From Dehalococcoidia bacterium (lineage in GTDB: Bacteria; Chloroflexota; Dehalococcoidia; Lucifugimonadales; GCA-002694895): a stretch of DNA of 64,000 nucleotides. Of this stretch, positions 35,909 to 44,795 are shown in pieces. The stretch is from assembly GCA_029936815.1 (NCBI GenBank), contig JAPYRX010000005.1, positions 2,534 to 66,533 of the forward strand. Direction: 5' to 3'. The notes under the pieces are model-generated. The model saw only the letters and a list, made by a program, of their open reading frames with translations, was not told where the DNA came from and made no database searches. A program made the position numbers and the translations under genes. The stretch's first letter is position 1, and each line of letters opens with the position of its first letter.

Positions 35909-36345
35909 CAATCTCTATGAAGGGAAACCTCATATATCTTTTAATCCAGGTAACCATTATTACCAGTAAATAACCCAACGAATAACCCAACCATACTAGA
36001 TGTAGTAGTAGATCCAGGAATGGCAGCCGATTGCACTCTTGGATCATTATATATTTGTATACGGTACTTCGAGAGAGATATAAACTTCGGCATAAGCTTT
36101 GATTATAAAGTGGTGTGATGGTCTTGGTGGTGTTGCTCTTGGTGTGATAGTTGTTATTGTTGATGCGTTGTTAGCTTGTGGGGTTGTTGATGTTGGAGGG
36201 GGTGTGTCTTAGGGTTTCTGTTTGTAGGCTATATATACCAGTGACAATTTAATTTTCTGTGAGGTTTTTTGTTCTGCAAGTATGGATTGATAAGATACAT
36301 ACTTACAGATTAAGTATTATATCAGTTAAGCAAAAGTGTGCTATT
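35909..36345. other. Gene-free region of atypical composition beside tRNA-Gly
   Basis: No intact gene is seen. From about 36110 to 36225 the plus strand is strikingly T/G-rich, unlike the AT-rich surroundings. On the minus strand two protein-like fragments appear in different frames: a Thr/Pro-rich stretch (36084-36213 or so) with TPPPTSTTPQ, and IPGSTTTSSMVGLFVGLFTG ending with a stop near 35940. They look like the frameshifted remains of an exported protein. An imperfect hairpin (AAGTATG/CATACTT, 36278-36304) follows. Confidence 0.4.
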
Positions 36346-36361
36346 AATAATACGAATTATT
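36346..36361. promoter_or_regulatory. Palindrome upstream of the MFS gene at 36398
   Basis: AATAAT-ACGA-ATTATT is a perfect 6+4+6 inverted repeat ending 36 bases before the chosen MFS start, a place suited to an operator. The all-AT arms make chance occurrence quite likely. Confidence 0.25.
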
Positions 36362-36397
36362 ATATATGGTTAATAAAAAATATTGCTAATTAAATTT

Positions 36398-37588
36398 ATG
36401 ACCAAAGAATTCCGTCTAAATATATATCTATCTTATGGCCATGCTTTAAGCGACATAATGCATATAGTTTACGGGCTGACATTATATTTTGTTTCAGACG
36501 ATCTCAATTTAAGTATACTTTCTATGGGAATACTCTATAACACAGCATCTATATTTAGAGGAATATCAGGTGTGATTTCAGGTATGTTAAGCGACAAAAC
36601 TAATTTCTTGTACTGGATAATTTTATTTGCAATATTATCTACGATAGGTTCGTGGGTAATAGCTTATTCAACAGACTCTAACATGTTTACTATTGGAGTA
36701 ATAATACTAGGCATAGGATCGGGAATTTACCATCCTGTTGGTACAAGTGCAATTACAAAATATACAATAAACACAGGGAAATCTTTGGGTTATCATAGCT
36801 TGGGAGGTGCAATCGGAATTGCATTGGCGCCGTGGTTTTTCATTAATATATCTTCTAATTATAGTTGGGGAATGTCGTATTTTATTTTTGGAATATTAAC
36901 ACTTCCAATAATTTTGATTTTCTTTGATAAAGAAATAAGAAATCTTAAAGAAAATCTAAAAATCCCACAGCAAAAATACAAACTGAAAATAGATTACAAA
37001 AACGTATCTCCAATATTTGTGTATGCTTCGTTAAAAGATTTTTCAATATCAGGTTTATTTTTAATGATAGCAATATTTATAAACAATTTAATTAAAGATT
37101 CATTTTTTGGAAATACAAATTATGATTTTTATACTTCTTTAATATCTTCAGTGATAATTCTTTTTGGAGGAATAGGCGCATTTACCGGAGGATATTTAGA
37201 CAATAAAAATTCGAGAAAAAATATTTTATTATATTCGTGTCTCTTTGCAGGTATTCTATTTTTGTTTACATCAAATAATCTGCTATTAATTATCATTATT
37301 TTTTCAATGATTTCTTTCCTGATATCATCCAATGATCCATCTCTTGGAAACTGGTTAGGAGACAGTATGCCAAAAAATCTACATGGTACTTCTTTTGCCC
37401 TCATGTATGGATTAGGACAGATTGTCGGATCGTTTTCCGGTACCCTGGCTGGTGTTTTACTTAACTATTTTTCAACAACAATTTATTTCAAAACGTTATC
37501 TGTTCCATTGATTATTGCAAGTATAGTTATACCTTATCTATATCCCAAAATTAAACTAATTGCCAATCAAAAGAATTTTTCAATATGA
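36398..37588 (+). CDS. MFS transporter, fosmidomycin-resistance (Fsr)-like
   Basis: Permease of 396 residues from the ATG at 36398; a TTG at 36383 would add five. The opening YLSYGHALSDIMHIVYGLTLYFVSDDLNLSI, read in parts, resembles the HAxND...LP.L...LS start of Fsr-type MFS carriers. GIGSGIYHPVGTSAI and SLGYHSLGGAIGIALAPWF are also Fsr-like. About 12 helices are present. It is unrelated in detail to the tandem MFS pair at 30.7-33.2 kb. Substrate unknown; probably an exporter. Confidence 0.82.
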   Translation: MTKEFRLNIYLSYGHALSDIMHIVYGLTLYFVSDDLNLSILSMGILYNTASIFRGISGVISGMLSDKTNFLYWIILFAILSTIGSWVIAYSTDSNMFTIGVIILGIGSGIYHPVGTSAITKYTINTGKSLGYHSLGGAIGIALAPWFFINISSNYSWGMSYFIFGILTLPIILIFFDKEIRNLKENLKIPQQKYKLKIDYKNVSPIFVYASLKDFSISGLFLMIAIFINNLIKDSFFGNTNYDFYTSLISSVIILFGGIGAFTGGYLDNKNSRKNILLYSCLFAGILFLFTSNNLLLIIIIFSMISFLISSNDPSLGNWLGDSMPKNLHGTSFALMYGLGQIVGSFSGTLAGVLLNYFSTTIYFKTLSVPLIIASIVIPYLYPKIKLIANQKNFSI

Positions 37589-37761
37589 TTATCTAAATAC
37601 TCGTCGACTTCTAAGTAATGTTAGAATGAAAATTATTAGTGAATTGCAAGAGTCACAATTAAATCTAATACTTTTATTGAGGTTGAAACGCAAAACTGTT
37701 TCTAATCTAAATAAATCATTTGTTCAAATATTCTGAAAACAAGATATTGTACAATATATTT

Positions 37762-38286
37762 ATGATTGAAATTAAAACAGGCAGATTAATATTAAAAAAA
37801 CCTACAACAAAAAAAGATCAAATATCACTTGTTTCACAAATAGAAGATTGGGAAGTTGTTAGATGGTTTAGCAAAATTCCTTACGAGCTTGCAATGAATT
37901 GTAAAGATTATTTAAAAATGAGCAATAAAAACGAACTTGATTTAAGTATATTCTTAGATGATAAATTAATAGGTGGTGTAGGCTTAGCTTTGAATGATGA
38001 TGATAATTATTACGAACTTGGTTATTGGGTAGGGAAAGATTATTGGGGAAAAGGATATGCAACCGAATCAAGTAAATATTTATTAGAATATGCACTAAGA
38101 AAATTAGATTCACCTAAAATAAAAACCGGGTATTTTATAGACAATATTCCATCTGGTAATGTTTTAAAAAAACTAGGATTCAAAGAAGTAGGGATTGAAA
38201 AAAAATATTCTGAACCTAACAAAAAGGAAATGAGCATGATGTTTGTAGAACTTGAGTTCAGTAGTATTAAAGAAGAATTATTATAA
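37762..38286 (+). CDS. GNAT-family N-acetyltransferase (RimJ/RimL type)
   Basis: Protein of 174 residues from the ATG at 37762 (MIEIKTGRLIL, the usual RimJ-like start); the frame is open to 37720. Family parts are TGRLILKKPTTKKD, GGVGLALNDDDNYYELGYWVGKDYWGKGYATES (read in parts; the RGxG-like loop is WGKGYA) and NIPSGNVLKKLGFKEVG. It likely acetylates an amine on a protein or small molecule; target unknown. Confidence 0.85.
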   Translation: MIEIKTGRLILKKPTTKKDQISLVSQIEDWEVVRWFSKIPYELAMNCKDYLKMSNKNELDLSIFLDDKLIGGVGLALNDDDNYYELGYWVGKDYWGKGYATESSKYLLEYALRKLDSPKIKTGYFIDNIPSGNVLKKLGFKEVGIEKKYSEPNKKEMSMMFVELEFSSIKEELL

Positions 38287-38312
38287 TGAATATAAAACAA
38301 CAAGGATAACAA

Positions 38313-38627
38313 GTGAATAAATACGATTTGATAAGAAATATTAAGACCTTCCTCGAAAAACGGGCTATTACTTACGATAAATTAACAAATTCCCAAAGCC
38401 CTATTAATGATATATTTAAAGACAGAGTTGAAATGATAGATATGTTTTTAACTGAGCAATCATATGATTATCTCAAACAAGAATACAAAGAAGAATTTAC
38501 AAAACTAAATGATGATTTACAATTTATATTAGTGGAATACATTAAAGATGAAATGAGTTCTTCTTTAGAAGAACAATCCATAAAAGATATTGAGGTATTT
38601 CTTGAAAAAGAAAAAGGTGATAACTAA
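38313..38627 (+). CDS. Unknown small acidic helical protein
   Basis: Protein of 104 residues with a GTG start preceded by AAGGAT. It is highly charged and predicted helical (NIKTFLEKRAIT, DRVEMIDMFLTEQSYDYLKQEYKEE in parts), with no signal peptide or membrane segment. No family is recognised. It is the first of three small overlapping reading frames; its stop overlaps the next candidate start by 11 bases, suggesting co-translation. Confidence 0.6.
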   Translation: MNKYDLIRNIKTFLEKRAITYDKLTNSQSPINDIFKDRVEMIDMFLTEQSYDYLKQEYKEEFTKLNDDLQFILVEYIKDEMSSSLEEQSIKDIEVFLEKEKGDN

Positions 38628-38778
38628 AATCCCCATCAGTTTTCCTTCTTCATCTAGTAAGTACGATGAAGAATACTACACTCCAAAGAATTCTAAAAAA
38701 AAGAATTCATTTCATCTTTATTTAAATGTTATGCTAATTCTTGTTGTCTTATTTATAATATTCATAATAATTCTATGA
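38617..38778 (+). CDS. Small single-pass membrane protein, unknown function
   Basis: Predicted 53 residues from the GTG at 38617 (an in-frame TTG at 38590 is an alternative start). A polar N-terminus with SSSSKYDEEYYTPKNSKKK is followed by a C-terminal helix LNVMLILVVLFIIFIIIL that ends at the stop, a tail-anchored layout. It overlaps the preceding gene by 11 bases and the next by four (ATGA). The coding call rests on organisation and hydrophobicity only. Confidence 0.45.
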   Translation: MITKIPISFPSSSSKYDEEYYTPKNSKKKNSFHLYLNVMLILVVLFIIFIIIL

Positions 38779-38885
38779 AAAAAATATTAAATGGATTCAT
38801 AAAATATTGGAATGGTCTTTCATTTCTACAAAAATTCATTCATATCATGCTTGTCGCTTTGATTATAAATCTAGCAATATATTAA
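38775..38885 (+). CDS. Candidate 36-residue hydrophobic microprotein
   Basis: A short frame, MKKILNGFIKYWNGLSFLQK followed by a hydrophobic helix (FIHIMLVALIINLAIY) to the stop. The ATG overlaps the stop of the preceding frame as ATGA, the classic coupling arrangement. A basic N-terminus with one membrane segment would give an N-in topology. It could be noise, but with its two neighbours it forms a three-cistron chain. Confidence 0.35.
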   Translation: MKKILNGFIKYWNGLSFLQKFIHIMLVALIINLAIY

Positions 38886-38923
38886 AAATTAAATATGAAA
38901 CAATAAAATTATTCCTATCGTAT

Positions 38924-39736
38924 TTAATCTAGAATAATTGCTTGTAGTTTTCTTTTAAAATCTACAGGGAAAATAAATTGATTATTATCTAGTATAATAT
39001 AATTTTTTAATATGTCCGACAATTTGTTAATATTTTGTTTGTTCGGAGTGATAAAAATCTGAGAAACAATAGAATTCAACAACGAATCAAAATCGTCAAA
39101 AACAGGTAATTCATACTCTTCTATATTACAAAGTTTGTATTTGATATCTAATTCGGTAATAACTTTCTCTAAGTCAGTTATAGCAGGTAAATTGATTCTT
39201 TGTTCCGAATAATATAATTCCCATATATCAGCAAGATGAGATTGCGGGGAATTATCATACATAATTATTATCACACTAGAATTTACAGAAGCTTTCATTT
39301 TCAAAATAAAATTCTTTATATTGGCAACTCCATACATAACATGGGCACAAACTATATGATCATATTTATCATTATTAAATTCTTCCCACGTTGAATGATA
39401 AGTTGAAACATTTTTCAACCCTAAATACTTATAATGTTTTTCAGCAGCAATTATCATTCCTTTTGATGAATCAACAATTGTTATTGAGTAGTTATTTTGT
39501 GCAAGTGGAATAGATAATCTTCCTGCGCCTCCTCCTAAATCTAATACACTTGAATTGGGCTGTAAATTAGTTATTAAAAAAGATAATGTAGGGTCGTTAT
39601 AATCTGGTAATTTCGGAGGTGTAAATCCTTCAATTTTATCTTCCCAAAAATCTTCTTTTGAATTATTTACTATTTTATTTTCAGATTGTTTATGATGACT
39701 CGAAACTACTTGGTTCCAATTTCCAATAAATGACAT
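38924..39736 (-). CDS. Class I SAM-dependent methyltransferase
   Basis: Rossmann-fold methyltransferase of 270 residues. The SAM-binding motif I is SVLDLGGGAGRLSIPLA (near residue 59), followed by the acidic motif IVDSSKGMI and the post-motif IVCAHVMYGV. The N-terminus (FIGNWNQVVSSHHKQSE) and the C-terminal part do not identify a substrate. The gene is preceded by a long structured 5' region (39853-39955) on the same strand, which could be its leader. Confidence 0.82.
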   Translation of the reverse strand: MSFIGNWNQVVSSHHKQSENKIVNNSKEDFWEDKIEGFTPPKLPDYNDPTLSFLITNLQPNSSVLDLGGGAGRLSIPLAQNNYSITIVDSSKGMIIAAEKHYKYLGLKNVSTYHSTWEEFNNDKYDHIVCAHVMYGVANIKNFILKMKASVNSSVIIIMYDNSPQSHLADIWELYYSEQRINLPAITDLEKVITELDIKYKLCNIEEYELPVFDDFDSLLNSIVSQIFITPNKQNINKLSDILKNYIILDNNQFIFPVDFKRKLQAIILD

Positions 39737-39852
39737 TGGTAAAATAATTAGTTGTATAATAATAATAATTTATATCATTTGAAAATTATATAAAACCATT
39801 AATTATAGGTTCTATATTTTCTTTTAAGCAGAATTATTGAGATTAATATGAA

Positions 39853-39955
39853 TTGAGCTACGTTATTTTGTTCATATTCTCTAGCCGAGGAATGAGCAAT
39901 TGAGCCTAATGTAGCTTAATTAATGGGGTTAAGAGTTAATTCTCTTTGCCCCATT
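39853..39955. other. Nested inverted-repeat element, candidate structured RNA or leader
   Basis: A 13-base arm TTGAGCTACGTTA (39853-39865) pairs with TAATGTAGCTTAA (39907-39919) allowing G-U pairs. Inside it, TTGTTCAT (39868-39875) pairs with ATGAGCAA (39892-39899). Next to it a second hairpin has stem AATGGGG/CCCCATT plus AAGAG/CTCTT around a six-base loop (39922-39955). On the minus strand it would lie about 117 bases upstream of the methyltransferase start, downstream of the helicase. No T tract follows either strand, so a plain terminator is unlikely. The remaining gene-free DNA from 39737 to 40126 shows nothing else. Confidence 0.45.
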
Positions 39956-40126
39956 ATTACATTTGAGTATAAGTACAAAATTTACAAATTGCTAAAACAG
40001 AAATTGTGATTACATAAGTAAATACTATGAATGATGCAGGTAATAAAAGATAAAAATATTCTGACAATTTCATTAATACTAAATTTACTATGTGATTTAA
40101 ATATTATTCTAGAAGAAAATTATAAT

Positions 40127-41365
40127 TTATTTCTTGTCTCTTTTATAAAATTTCTTATTAGAATGATAATATTTTTTATTATTTCTTTTTTTTCTTCCAA
40201 ATTGATTAAGATCATCAACATTTTCATCCAAAGAATATTTAGAATTAGAAGTGGAAATTTTTGTTCCAATCAATTTTTCAATTTTTTTAATACTATGTTT
40301 TTGTGGGGGAATAACAAAAGAAATTGCCTGCCCTTCTTTTCCTGCCCTTCCTGTCCTTCCTACTCTGTGTACATAATCATCTAATTGATCTGGAAGATCA
40401 AAGTTGATAACAAGACCTATATTAGCCACATCAATTCCACGAGAGGCGATATCAGTTGCAACTAATATTCTGAATTTCCAGTCCGCAAAACCTTTAAGTG
40501 CAGTTTTTCTTTGAGCTTGTGTTCTATTAGAATGAATCTCAGCAGCGGTATGTCCCATATTACGTATATCTTTTGCAAGTTTTTTTGCTCCATACTTTGT
40601 TCTTGTAAAAATAAGTACGGAATCATTATTATATTCTTCTAAGAGAGTTTTAAGTAATTGAGTTTTATTATTTTTAGGAATCAAAAACGCTTCATGTTTC
40701 AATTTATCAGGAGTAGTACCTTGAGGTGTAACCTCGATTTTCACTGAATCACTCATGAATTTATTGATTAAACTAGAAATAGCTTTTGGCATTGTTGCCG
40801 AAAATAAAAGTTTTTGTTTAACAGATTTTGCTGCTTCTAATATTTTAGTTATTTCTGGCAAAAATCCATCATCTAGCATTCTGTCTGCTTCATCTAATGT
40901 TAAAACCGAAATTTGATGTAAGTTAAGTTTATTCTGATTAATTAAATCCAACAATCTTCCAGGAGTAGCTATTATTATATGAGGATTGTTTTTTAAACTT
41001 GATACTTGTTTTCTTTGAGATACTCCTCCAATAATTATGGAACATTTCAATCCCCACAATCTTCCTACTTGTCTCAACGAATCACCAACTTGATCTGCTA
41101 ATTCCCTTGTGGGAACTACTACTAGTCCCTGCCCATCATTTTTCATGATACTTTCTATCATAGGCAATCCATATGCCAAAGTTTTTCCAGTTCCAGTTTG
41201 AGCAATTCCTATAATGTTTGCCCCATTCAATGCTTTAGGTAAAACTTTTTCTTGAATCGGTGTTGGATTAAAGAAATCTAAATGATTTAAACTAGATATA
41301 GTTTTTTCATTTAATTGAAATTTTGCAAAGCGATTAGTATTTTTAGTATCTTTTATTAGTATCAT
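40127..41365 (-). CDS. DEAD-box RNA helicase
   Basis: ATP-dependent RNA helicase of 412 residues. All core motifs are readable: Q motif (FFNPTPIQEKVLP), I (AQTGTGKTLAYGLP), Ia (PTRELADQV), II (DEADRMLDDGF), III (SATMP), IV-V (LIFTRT, ATDIASRGIDV), VI (HRVGRTGRAG). It ends with a short lysine/asparagine-rich tail of about 40 residues, similar to RhlE-type helicases. Roles in ribosome assembly or RNA decay are typical; the specific substrate is unknown. Confidence 0.94.
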   Translation of the reverse strand: MILIKDTKNTNRFAKFQLNEKTISSLNHLDFFNPTPIQEKVLPKALNGANIIGIAQTGTGKTLAYGLPMIESIMKNDGQGLVVVPTRELADQVGDSLRQVGRLWGLKCSIIIGGVSQRKQVSSLKNNPHIIIATPGRLLDLINQNKLNLHQISVLTLDEADRMLDDGFLPEITKILEAAKSVKQKLLFSATMPKAISSLINKFMSDSVKIEVTPQGTTPDKLKHEAFLIPKNNKTQLLKTLLEEYNNDSVLIFTRTKYGAKKLAKDIRNMGHTAAEIHSNRTQAQRKTALKGFADWKFRILVATDIASRGIDVANIGLVINFDLPDQLDDYVHRVGRTGRAGKEGQAISFVIPPQKHSIKKIEKLIGTKISTSNSKYSLDENVDDLNQFGRKKRNNKKYYHSNKKFYKRDKK

Positions 41366-41534
41366 TTTGTAACCTACATTCTCTTTTGGTCACAATTGAA
41401 CAATAAGAGTTTAAAAAAGTAATATAATAATATATATGAATTAATATATATATATAGTCATTAAAGTATGAATAAGTGTTAAATCATATGATTTATAGGG
41501 TATTATTACAAAAATTGTTGAAAGAAAATAATCG

Positions 41535-42440
41535 ATGGATAAAATAAAAATCTTAGATGGAGGAACAGGGGTTGAAATAAGAAGAAGAGGCTATGAAGTC
41601 CCGTACTTTACAGAATCGATTTGGTCAGCTCAATCATTGATTGACAATCCGGAGATTGTTGAGCAAATTCATTACGATTATATCAATGCCGGAGCAGAAT
41701 ATATAACTATAAATAATTATTCACTGACCCAGCCAATATTGTCTAGGGCTAAAATTGAAAATAGATTAACAGAATTAACCTGTTTATCAATTGATTTAGC
41801 AATCAATGCAAAAACAAGATCGAAAAAAGATGTAAAAATAATTGGATCACTTCCTCCTTTAGAAACAAGTTACAGATCAGATTTAGTGATAAATAAAAGC
41901 GATATGCTTGATAATTATAGAGTGATTGCAGCAATTCTTGAAAATAAAGTTGACGTTATATTATGTGAAACTATGTCCAGCAGTATTGAAGCGAAAACTG
42001 CTGTACAAGCCGCTTTGGAAACAAATTCTGAAACATGGGTAAGCTGGACATTACAAGGTAGTAGATCCAATACTCTGCCAAGTGGTGAAAGTATAGAACA
42101 AGCTTTCAATGAACTTGAAAATGTTGAACCAGATGCCTACCTTCTTAATTGTTGTGGTGCAAATTTTGTTACAGATGGAATAAAAATACTTAAAAATCTT
42201 ACAGACAAACCCATTGGGGGATATGCAAATTCTTCGTTAGTTGAGTCTATAAATAATACAACATTAGTAGATTCGGACCCAAGAATATCTCAGCAAAACA
42301 ATAGTACTCCGCTTAATGAATGGGAGTATGCAAACGAAACATATAAATGGATAGAAAATGGAGCAAACATTATTGGAGGATGTTGTGGAACTAGTCCAAA
42401 TCACATTAAAGAATTAAATAAAATAGTTGAAAGGTTTTAG
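41535..42440 (+). CDS. Homocysteine S-methyltransferase family protein
   Basis: TIM-barrel methyltransferase of 301 residues. The opening KILDGGTGVEIRRRGYEVPYF and the zinc ligands are clear: one cysteine in LNCCGAN (about residue 207) and the pair in IIGGCCGTSPNHIKEL near the C-terminus. It has only the homocysteine domain, like MmuM/YagD, so the methyl donor is probably S-methylmethionine or a betaine-type compound, not the methylcobalamin of full MetH. It converges on the unknown gene, overlapping by four bases. Confidence 0.9.
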   Translation: MDKIKILDGGTGVEIRRRGYEVPYFTESIWSAQSLIDNPEIVEQIHYDYINAGAEYITINNYSLTQPILSRAKIENRLTELTCLSIDLAINAKTRSKKDVKIIGSLPPLETSYRSDLVINKSDMLDNYRVIAAILENKVDVILCETMSSSIEAKTAVQAALETNSETWVSWTLQGSRSNTLPSGESIEQAFNELENVEPDAYLLNCCGANFVTDGIKILKNLTDKPIGGYANSSLVESINNTTLVDSDPRISQQNNSTPLNEWEYANETYKWIENGANIIGGCCGTSPNHIKELNKIVERF

Positions 42441-42931
42441 CTTAAAGACGCAAATTTGTTTCTAATACTTAATGTTTTATTATTTGTAACTACATCACTG
42501 TCTCCCATCCTTTTAAGATGGTCAACAAATTCAATAATTCTTCCATTTGTTGAATCAGGTTTTAAAGAAGCTTTGTTTTGAGAAGTTTTTCTTTTAATAA
42601 CATCACTCCCCCACAAACTTTTTTGAGCAGAGTTTTCGCAGGATTCAAATGTTTTAGCCAAGAAACCAGTGAAAATCAAATCAGATTTCAAGGAATCATA
42701 ATCATTATTCTTGTAAGAAAATTTTATTTCGATTTCGTAAGCTTCATTTAGATTCATTTTATTAATAGATAAAGATGGTGCATTCGATCCGGAAAAATCA
42801 ATACTTGTTTCAGAAATATCTTTACCTAATGCTCTAAGAGAAACTTGTAAATTCCTCAAAAAAGAAGAAAATGTTGAAACAGAAATTGAATCTGAATAAA
42901 AATTAAATTTGATTGTATTTTCACTTTTCAT
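42437..42931 (-). CDS. Unknown protein next to selB
   Basis: Protein of 164 residues, no family recognised. It has no signal peptide or membrane helix, begins MKSENTIKFNFYSDSISVSTF, and its second half is charged and serine/asparagine-rich. The start lies two bases after the selB stop, so it is probably co-transcribed with selB. Beyond linkage to selB there is no evidence for a selenium role. Confidence 0.6.
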   Translation of the reverse strand: MKSENTIKFNFYSDSISVSTFSSFLRNLQVSLRALGKDISETSIDFSGSNAPSLSINKMNLNEAYEIEIKFSYKNNDYDSLKSDLIFTGFLAKTFESCENSAQKSLWGSDVIKRKTSQNKASLKPDSTNGRIIEFVDHLKRMGDSDVVTNNKTLSIRNKFASLS

Positions 42932-42933
42932 AA

Positions 42934-44793
42934 TTACTTTATTAATACTCTATAATTTTCAACTCGTCTAGTAATATTGTCCAAGTCTAATTTCTCTAAA
43001 AAAGCTACAGTTAATTTTCTTGATACATTTAGTAGTGTTTTAGTATTTTGTATATCAAGTTTGTCATTATGTTCAAAATGTTTCAATATAATTTCTTTTG
43101 AAATACCAAACCATATTTTAGTAACAAAAATAGTTTTTGATAATTTAATTAAATGCGAATGATTAATCAAATAAGATAATACTTCATTATCAATCGCACT
43201 ATGGTCAACAATAATTTCGGATGATAAGTTTAATTTATTAATTATATTTTTTATTTCACTAGGAATGGATTCTTCTGTATTAACAAATCCAGAAAGAAAT
43301 ACGATATCATCAACTCTATCTATATATTTTGTCTTTAAAAAATTATCAATAAGAAGACCTGAAATTTTATATTCAAGATTTGGATACAATTTTTGTGCTA
43401 CTTCATTCTTATTTATACCTTTTCTCAACGGAAACAATTCATGATAGTTTTTAAGAATTATTAATAATTTCTTTAATTTATTCTGATGCCATTTTTTGTC
43501 AATCAGGGAATAATTTCCAGCAGAAGTTTTAAGAGCAATGACTACTTTATTAGTATTCAAGTCATTAATGTTTTTTTCACTTGAATATATATCTAAATTT
43601 AAATAATATCTTATTTCTTTAAAATCTAAGATTTTTTTTACACTTAATAAATTTAACAAAGAATTTTTAATATCCTTATTGAAAATAAAATTTAAGTATT
43701 TTAGAAATTTGTCAGATTTGAAAACCTTGATTGATTCTCCGGGAGATAAAACTACGCCACCAGCAATAGTTTCACCGGAAGATCTTAAAATCACTGTATC
43801 ATAAGTTTGAAAATGAATATTATTATCTAATTTTGCTAAAGCAAAAATTGATTCCCCAGATTTTAATTCGTTAACATTATTGAATATAAGCCTACATTTA
43901 GCTTGGCTAGAACCAATGAAGATTTGCACTTCAGAATTATGTTTAAGGGGTTTTTTATACGAGCTGGAAAGTTGGATTTTCAAAATCACTGAATTTTGTA
44001 AAATCTTATAATTATTATCAGTTAAAACAGATCCTTTTTTAATTTCATCTAAATTAATACTGTTAAGGTTAATTGCTAGTCTAGATCTTGATACAGCTTC
44101 ATCTATATCAGTATCATAAGATTGCATTGTACGAATTTTAGATTTTAATTTTCCATCAATATAAATTTCATCATTAATTTTAAAAATTCCATTTAACAAT
44201 GTGCCTGTCGCAATAGTTCCATATCCTTTTTTATGAAAAACCCGATCAACATACATCCTTGAACTATTTGAAATATTTGGTCTGACAATAGTATTTAATT
44301 CTGAATATATTAAATTTTTAAGATTATCAATATCATTTGAATTGTTAGAATTCACACAGATATGTTGAAAATCGTTTATATTATGATCAGTCAATAATTT
44401 CCTAGACTCTAAGAGATGTTTATTCAATATATCTTCAGGCACTAAATCTTTTTTGGTTAAAACAAGAATTATCTTTTGGATATTTGACATTTTTAAAATT
44501 TCCAAATGTTCAACTGTTTGTTGTTTAACAGATTCAACTGAAGATACCACAAGTAATCCTAAATCAATTGCATACACTCCTTTAAGCATGTTATCAACCA
44601 AATCTTCATGCCCTGGGACATCTACAACGCCTATAGGGTATTTATTTTTACTATTAAACCAAGCAAAACCTAAATCTAAGGTCATTTCTCTTTTCTTCTC
44701 TTCTGCCAATCTATCAGGATCGATGGAAGTTAGGTTTTTAATTAAAGTTGATTTGCCGTGATCAACGTGTCCTGCTGTTCCAATAACATACAT
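42934..44793 (-). CDS. selB: Selenocysteine-specific translation elongation factor SelB
   Basis: GTPase of 619 residues that delivers selenocysteinyl-tRNA to UGA codons. The G1 loop is GTAGHVDHGKSTL and the signature DPDRLAEEKKREMTLDLGFAWF (read in parts) is specific to SelB against EF-Tu. Then DVPGHEDLVDNML, LTKKDLVP, two beta-barrel domains and C-terminal winged helices of the SelB type that bind SECIS. The presence of selB implies selenoprotein synthesis, but no selA, selD or tRNA-Sec is visible in the window. Confidence 0.93.
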   Translation of the reverse strand: MYVIGTAGHVDHGKSTLIKNLTSIDPDRLAEEKKREMTLDLGFAWFNSKNKYPIGVVDVPGHEDLVDNMLKGVYAIDLGLLVVSSVESVKQQTVEHLEILKMSNIQKIILVLTKKDLVPEDILNKHLLESRKLLTDHNINDFQHICVNSNNSNDIDNLKNLIYSELNTIVRPNISNSSRMYVDRVFHKKGYGTIATGTLLNGIFKINDEIYIDGKLKSKIRTMQSYDTDIDEAVSRSRLAINLNSINLDEIKKGSVLTDNNYKILQNSVILKIQLSSSYKKPLKHNSEVQIFIGSSQAKCRLIFNNVNELKSGESIFALAKLDNNIHFQTYDTVILRSSGETIAGGVVLSPGESIKVFKSDKFLKYLNFIFNKDIKNSLLNLLSVKKILDFKEIRYYLNLDIYSSEKNINDLNTNKVVIALKTSAGNYSLIDKKWHQNKLKKLLIILKNYHELFPLRKGINKNEVAQKLYPNLEYKISGLLIDNFLKTKYIDRVDDIVFLSGFVNTEESIPSEIKNIINKLNLSSEIIVDHSAIDNEVLSYLINHSHLIKLSKTIFVTKIWFGISKEIILKHFEHNDKLDIQNTKTLLNVSRKLTVAFLEKLDLDNITRRVENYRVLIK

Positions 44794-44795
44794 TG

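Noticed and set aside
36030..36110. A minus-strand LSRSTVYKYI-like segment resembling an excisionase helix-turn-helix
   Set aside because: It is ten residues long in a frame that lacks the rest of the domain, within decayed DNA. Too short to support a recombination-module call.
36110..36225. Reading through TGA codons in the T/G-rich stretch as a selenoprotein
   Set aside because: It would contain several TGA codons and improbable Trp/Cys-rich sequence, and no SECIS-like hairpin is seen after them.
39922..39955. Hairpin AATGGGG/CCCCATT as a Rho-independent terminator
   Set aside because: No T tract follows on either strand, so I treat it as part of a structured element.
40031..40384. A 117-codon plus-strand open frame over the helicase C-terminus
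   Set aside because: It is antisense to a complete DEAD-box helicase gene and has low-complexity Ile/Phe-rich sequence typical of the reverse of AT-rich coding DNA.
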